A stretch of 35,908 bases of DNA from positions 1-35,908 of the forward strand of contig CAMFLX010000035.1 of assembly GCA_945957555.1 (NCBI GenBank), given 5' to 3'. The notes beneath the pieces are model-generated. The model ran no database searches, had not been told where the DNA came from, and worked only from the letters and a program-made list of their open reading frames with translations. Below are positions 32,550 through 35,908 of this stretch, in pieces. This DNA comes from an uncultured Cytophagales bacterium (GTDB taxonomy: Bacteria > Bacteroidota > Bacteroidia > Cytophagales > UBA9547). A program made the translations under genes and the position numbers. Position 1 is the stretch's first letter. Every line of letters starts with the position of its first letter.

Positions 32550-33842
32550 ATGCGCTATACACCCATTTCAAAAGAGCTATATGTTAATAATAGGGCTCGA
32601 TTTGTAAAAAGTATGAGGTCTAACTCATTGGCAATATTCAATGCTAACGATATACAACCCACTAATGCAGACGGTCATTTGAAGTTTAGACAAAATAACG
32701 ATTTATTCTATTTGAGTGGGATAGACCAAGAAGAAACCATTCTATTGCTGTTTCCAGATGCTAAAAACCCAAAACACAGAGAAATATTATTCCTTAGGAA
32801 GACCAGCGAATTGATAGAAGTTTGGGAAGGACATAAGTTTACCAAGGAAGAAGGCAAGAACCTTTCTGGTATCGAGACAATATATTGGACGGATCAATTT
32901 GATAGTGTGTTTAACCTCTTGGTGGTTGAGGCAGAAGGGATCTATTTGAATACCAATGAACACGCTAGGAGTAGCAATGAAGTACAGACTCGTGACCAAC
33001 GATTTATTAACTATTGTAAGGATAAATATCCGTTGCATATATATCATAGGGCAGCACCCATATTGCAAGAACTGAGGATGATCAAGAGTGATCTTGAAAT
33101 ACAGCAACTTAAAAAGGCTTGTGAGATTACAGAAAAGGCTTATGAGAGAGTTTTGCGAATGATAAAGCCAGGTGTATTGGAGTATGTGATAGAGGCGGAG
33201 ATCAGTCACGAATTCTTTAGGAATGGAAGTCGTGGGCATGCCTATGAGCCTATCATTGCCTCAGGCGCAAGTGCCTGTGTATTACATTATATTGATAATG
33301 ATAAGGCTTGTGCCGATGGGGAGTTGTTGCTCATGGATTTTGGTGCGGAATATGGCAATTACAATGCCGATTTGACGCGTACGGTTCCTGTAAACGGTAA
33401 GTTTTCTCCAAGGCAAAGGGATGTTTATAATGCCGTACTGGAAGTGTACAATGTGGCAAGGAAGCATTTGACGGCAGGACGTACTTTTGAAGAATATGAT
33501 AAAATAGTAGTACATACTATGCAGGAGCAACTGATTAAAATCGGATTATTGGATAGGGCAGAGGTGGAGCAGCAAAATCCAGAACAGCCACTCTATAAAA
33601 AGTACTTCATGCATGGTATTTCACATTTCTTGGGACTTGACGTACATGATGTTGGTCATAAAAATGCCCCTATCAAAGAAGGGATGGTACTTACGATAGA
33701 GCCAGGTATTTATATAAAAGAGGAAGGTATCGGTATTCGAATCGAAAACGATATCCTAGTGACAGAAAGTGGCAACGAGGAACTCATGCCTAATGTGGCT
33801 ACTACGGTGGAAGAAATAGAACGCGCTATGGCTTCTCGTTAA
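32550..33842 (+). CDS. pepP: Xaa-Pro aminopeptidase (aminopeptidase P, M24 family)
   Basis: A 430-residue dinuclear metallopeptidase that removes N-terminal residues preceding proline. The N-terminal AMP_N domain covers about 1-150 and the pita-bread catalytic domain about 175-430. The five metal ligands are all present: Asp263 (LLMDFGAEYG), Asp274 (NADLTRT), His359 (HGISHFLGLDVHD), Glu384 (TIEPGIYI) and Glu399 (IRIENDILVT). The His355 and His366 near the site also match E. coli PepP. Length is close to the E. coli enzyme. No signal peptide is seen. A clear terminator follows. Confidence 0.95.
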   Translation: MRYTPISKELYVNNRARFVKSMRSNSLAIFNANDIQPTNADGHLKFRQNNDLFYLSGIDQEETILLLFPDAKNPKHREILFLRKTSELIEVWEGHKFTKEEGKNLSGIETIYWTDQFDSVFNLLVVEAEGIYLNTNEHARSSNEVQTRDQRFINYCKDKYPLHIYHRAAPILQELRMIKSDLEIQQLKKACEITEKAYERVLRMIKPGVLEYVIEAEISHEFFRNGSRGHAYEPIIASGASACVLHYIDNDKACADGELLLMDFGAEYGNYNADLTRTVPVNGKFSPRQRDVYNAVLEVYNVARKHLTAGRTFEEYDKIVVHTMQEQLIKIGLLDRAEVEQQNPEQPLYKKYFMHGISHFLGLDVHDVGHKNAPIKEGMVLTIEPGIYIKEEGIGIRIENDILVTESGNEELMPNVATTVEEIERAMASR

Positions 33843-33863
33843 ACGAAATCATAAAAATAAAAA

Positions 33864-33884
33864 AGGCGGACCATGAGTCCGCCT
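33864..33884 (+). terminator. Terminator after pepP
   Basis: An 8-bp stem AGGCGGAC / GTCCGCCT with a 5-base loop, preceded by A residues and followed by CTTTAT. Confidence 0.85.
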
Positions 33885-34344
33885 CTTTATATCATAAACC
33901 TATTCCCGACTAAAATCTCTAAAATGCATTTCTTCTTGGGGCTATCAGTGGAATAGCCTGTAGTTTAATAATCGGCTCCGCCTTTGCAAACCCAAAGTAT
34001 TCTAATGTTTTTCTGATCTCCTCTATTATTTGAGATACTGGCATGATGGGTGTTTTAAAGAATATACGTGTCATATTGTTGTAGTATGTAATGATCTTTA
34101 TAATGCCATTACCATGCCGATTATTTAAGTTGTTGACAATCAATGGTGCTGCTTCTTATTGTATTCCCAAAACGGGAAAGTATTCTAAAGTATGGAATTG
34201 AATTCTTCTCTTTTGTGGATAGTCAATTGATGAGTACTGTTGCGTTTTGTTGGATATGGATGTTTTTTTCAAATTTCCCTTCTATAAAAATAAATTTTTT
34301 GTCGCATTGATCAGACAAAGACGATTTCTTTAATTGTGAACATG
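33885..34344. other. Gene-poor stretch between pepP and the fucosidase
   Basis: No confident gene. A minus-strand frame of 74 codons (33919-34143, TTG start, with an internal ATG giving MTRIFFKTPIMPV) has a protein-like composition but no recognised family. A second minus-strand frame of about 40 codons ends near 34157 (last residues LEYFPVLGIQ). The 12-mer AAAGTATTCTAA occurs in both frames. They may be remains of decayed genes. No promoter or transposase signature is visible. Confidence 0.4.
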
Positions 34345-34379
34345 GCTCGTCATTAGTAATTAATTACTGAATGACGAGC
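34345..34379 (-). terminator. Hairpin downstream of the fucosidase gene
   Basis: GCTCGTCATT and AATGACGAGC form a perfect 10-bp stem that is extended by AGTAATT/AATTACT with one bulged base. It lies 11 bases past the minus-strand stop codon. The T-rich tail is on the plus-strand side, so its strength as a minus-strand terminator is uncertain. Confidence 0.65.
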
Positions 34380-34390
34380 TTTGGGTTTTG

Positions 34391-35908
34391 TTAATCTTTA
34401 ATGACTTTCACGAATTTGTTACCTTTATCATCCCGTATATTAACCAAATACAATCCTTGTTTTAAGCTTAAGCCTGTGCGAATTTCATTCTCTCCATTTG
34501 ATTGTTCCACTAAGTTGCCCTTTAAGTCATATATTTGGTATGAGAATGCACCTTTAGTTCGAATACAAAAATCTGTAGAATAAGGGTTAGGGGTACAATG
34601 TGTACTTTCAGAGGTGTTTTCGGAGTCATCATCTGTACTTGTAATAACCGATACTACTGTAGGTATGTTTGATACTCCGCCAGCGTCAACTTCACTAATT
34701 ATTGCTGGACCGCCACCATTTGTAGCTGTAGCTTCTAATCTTATATACCTAGCGTTGGAAGGGTTGAATCTTACTTTTTTGATATAACCATCTGCTTTCC
34801 ATGTCCCAGTGGCAACTTTAGTAAAAGTTTTATTGTCTGTACTGACATATACGTTATATGATGTTATGTTGCCAATGGTAGACACTGTTGTTATATCGTT
34901 TCCTGTGGTTCTACTTTGTGTAGGCATATATTCTAGTAACTCGATGTTGCTATAAATATTTCCAAAATCTAATGTTACTGATTGAGGATTTGAGGTGCTC
35001 GGGGCGGCATTTGATTGCCAAAGTGATTGTATGTTTACCCCGCTCACAAAATCATTCATACCATCTATAGCAGAGGATAATTTGGTGCTCGTTGAGGTGC
35101 TGCTGGCCGTGATCGCGACAGGCTTTACAGGATGCTCAAGTTGTACCTCTGGGACTGGCAGTGTACCCCTTGTAGTGTTTATTTTCCACATACTACCAAC
35201 CTGCGTGAGTACGCTTACTAGGTTGGCATCCAATACCCCATCACGATTTGGTGGGCAATCCAACAATAAATTGGCCCAATTTGCTTGACAAGAGCTAAGT
35301 CTACTCGAAATTGAAGCTGCCGATATCGGTGCAGTAGTGGGATATGCAGGGTGCCAAAACCATTTTGGCCATACAGGCATGCCCCTAGTAGCCGCAAATT
35401 TATTCCCATTTGGAACTTCGAAATGTTCGAAATTTAATATATCTTCTTCGAATGGCTGTGTAAGACCATTATGGTCGGCAATAAGACAATTGGGTTGGAG
35501 TTTTTTTACAGTTTCCCTAATTAATTGATAAGGTACTCTATTGTGCCCCATTTGCCATGTCCATCCATCAAACATTAAAAATGGAATTTCTCCGTAATTT
35601 GTCAATAGTTCGGTAAGTTGGCCAACTATAAAGTCTAAATTTTCCTGAGTGAAATGTGTAGAGTCTACGACTTCTGTTCTATCCCAAATAGAGAAATATA
35701 AGCAAGGTGTTACTCCTGCTTTTCTGAATGCATCTACATATAGTTTCACTACATCTTGTTTGTAGCTACTATACATTACATTTTGGTAGGTACCGAATTT
35801 ATTTTTCTTGCCGTATTTTGTAGGCCAAAGCGCGAAGCCATCGTGATGTTTTGTGGTTAATACTGCGAATTTCATTCCAGCAGCCTTAGCCGCCGCCGCC
35901 CATTGGTC
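34391..35908 (-). CDS. Alpha-L-fucosidase (GH29) with discoidin and T9SS domains, 5' end cut off
   Basis: The last 505 codons of a larger gene; the frame runs off the window, where residues DQWAAAAKAAGMKF are still part of the barrel. The GH29 catalytic domain is recognised by LTTKHHDGFALW, PFLMFDGWTW (the Asp at codon 35567-35569 fits the nucleophile) and NLLLDCPPNRDG. Then follow an F5/8 type C (discoidin) carbohydrate-binding-like domain, from about KPVAITASSTSTSTK to the GGPAIISEVDAGG strand, and a T9SS sorting domain (CTPNPYSTDF to the end KFVKVIKD). The protein is thus exported and would release fucose from glycans; the substrate is unknown. The ATG at 35875 is internal, not the start. 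Confidence 0.9.
   Translation of the reverse strand, partial: DQWAAAAKAAGMKFAVLTTKHHDGFALWPTKYGKKNKFGTYQNVMYSSYKQDVVKLYVDAFRKAGVTPCLYFSIWDRTEVVDSTHFTQENLDFIVGQLTELLTNYGEIPFLMFDGWTWQMGHNRVPYQLIRETVKKLQPNCLIADHNGLTQPFEEDILNFEHFEVPNGNKFAATRGMPVWPKWFWHPAYPTTAPISAASISSRLSSCQANWANLLLDCPPNRDGVLDANLVSVLTQVGSMWKINTTRGTLPVPEVQLEHPVKPVAITASSTSTSTKLSSAIDGMNDFVSGVNIQSLWQSNAAPSTSNPQSVTLDFGNIYSNIELLEYMPTQSRTTGNDITTVSTIGNITSYNVYVSTDNKTFTKVATGTWKADGYIKKVRFNPSNARYIRLEATATNGGGPAIISEVDAGGVSNIPTVVSVITSTDDDSENTSESTHCTPNPYSTDFCIRTKGAFSYQIYDLKGNLVEQSNGENEIRTGLSLKQGLYLVNIRDDKGNKFVKVIKD

Noticed and set aside
32787..33239. A 150-codon minus-strand frame opposite pepP
   Set aside because: Antisense to the well-conserved pepP coding region, with no motif of its own.
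35340..35875. The ATG at 35875 as the true start of the fucosidase
   Set aside because: The frame continues to the window edge with conserved GH29 barrel residues before this Met, so the gene is cut by the window.
1..35908. Prophage, CRISPR array, transposase, integrase, toxin-antitoxin or restriction genes
   Set aside because: None was found on either strand; repeats present are short and few, and no protein with such motifs is encoded.

Overview
This window is from the chromosome of a member of the Bacteroidota, most likely a polysaccharide-degrading Cytophagales-type bacterium. The evidence is direct. Promoters fit the Bacteroidota form TTTG-N19-TAnnTTTG, with a perfect copy before the nuo operon. 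Two secreted glycoside hydrolases end in type IX secretion (T9SS) sorting domains. Several genes belong to families typical of the phylum (DUF5606, DUF3109, BatD, YbbR-YajC-CoaE order), and Shine-Dalgarno sequences are weak or absent. No species is named because no search was possible.

Layout. 1-3.4 kb: an accessory segment with a GH11 xylanase (minus strand) divergent from an ice-binding-like (DUF3494) lipoprotein. 3.5-5.1 kb: a LolC/E-type FtsX permease and a small membrane protein. 5.3-13.3 kb: the complex I operon nuoABCDEFGHIJ, which stops at nuoJ with a very strong hairpin; nuoK, L, M and N are not here. NuoG is the short form without a molybdopterin-fold domain. A heptad-repeat hairpin sits between nuoF and nuoG. 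13.3-13.7 kb: a gene-poor stretch with a 50-bp repeat that also occurs in the same orientation at the left edge of the window, so direct repeats bracket the first 13.6 kb.

13.7-17.1 kb (minus): DUF1573 lipoprotein, yajC, YbbR-like protein, coaE, acyl-CoA thioesterase and a VTT/DedA-type membrane protein in one tight operon. 17.2-18.8 kb (plus): engB, a TonB C-terminal-domain protein and a DUF5606 protein. These converge on a minus-strand operon batD-aroC-LMW-phosphatase (18.8-21.8 kb) through a perfect 19-bp palindrome that encodes the C-termini of both converging genes. 21.8-25.7 kb (plus): a small unknown protein, tRNA-Cys, rlmN, then a CHASE2-only membrane sensor with a FecR-like/TPR partner. 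25.7-27.7 kb: a DUF3109 protein, a PyrR-like phosphoribosyltransferase and an unknown membrane protein. 27.8-33.9 kb (plus): fur-family regulator, STAS protein, purA, a divergent ThiE-like protein, ThiD, a class V aminotransferase and pepP. 33.9-35.9 kb: a gene-poor stretch and the 3' part of a GH29 alpha-L-fucosidase with discoidin and T9SS domains, cut by the window edge.

Most of the window is housekeeping: respiration, envelope biogenesis, CoA, purine, thiamine and chorismate synthesis. The accessory parts are the two ends. No phage, CRISPR array, transposase or rRNA was seen. The least explained items are the direct repeats beside the shortened nuo operon, the CHASE2/FecR-like pair without any output domain, the coding palindrome, and the metal-site-poor ThiE-like protein.
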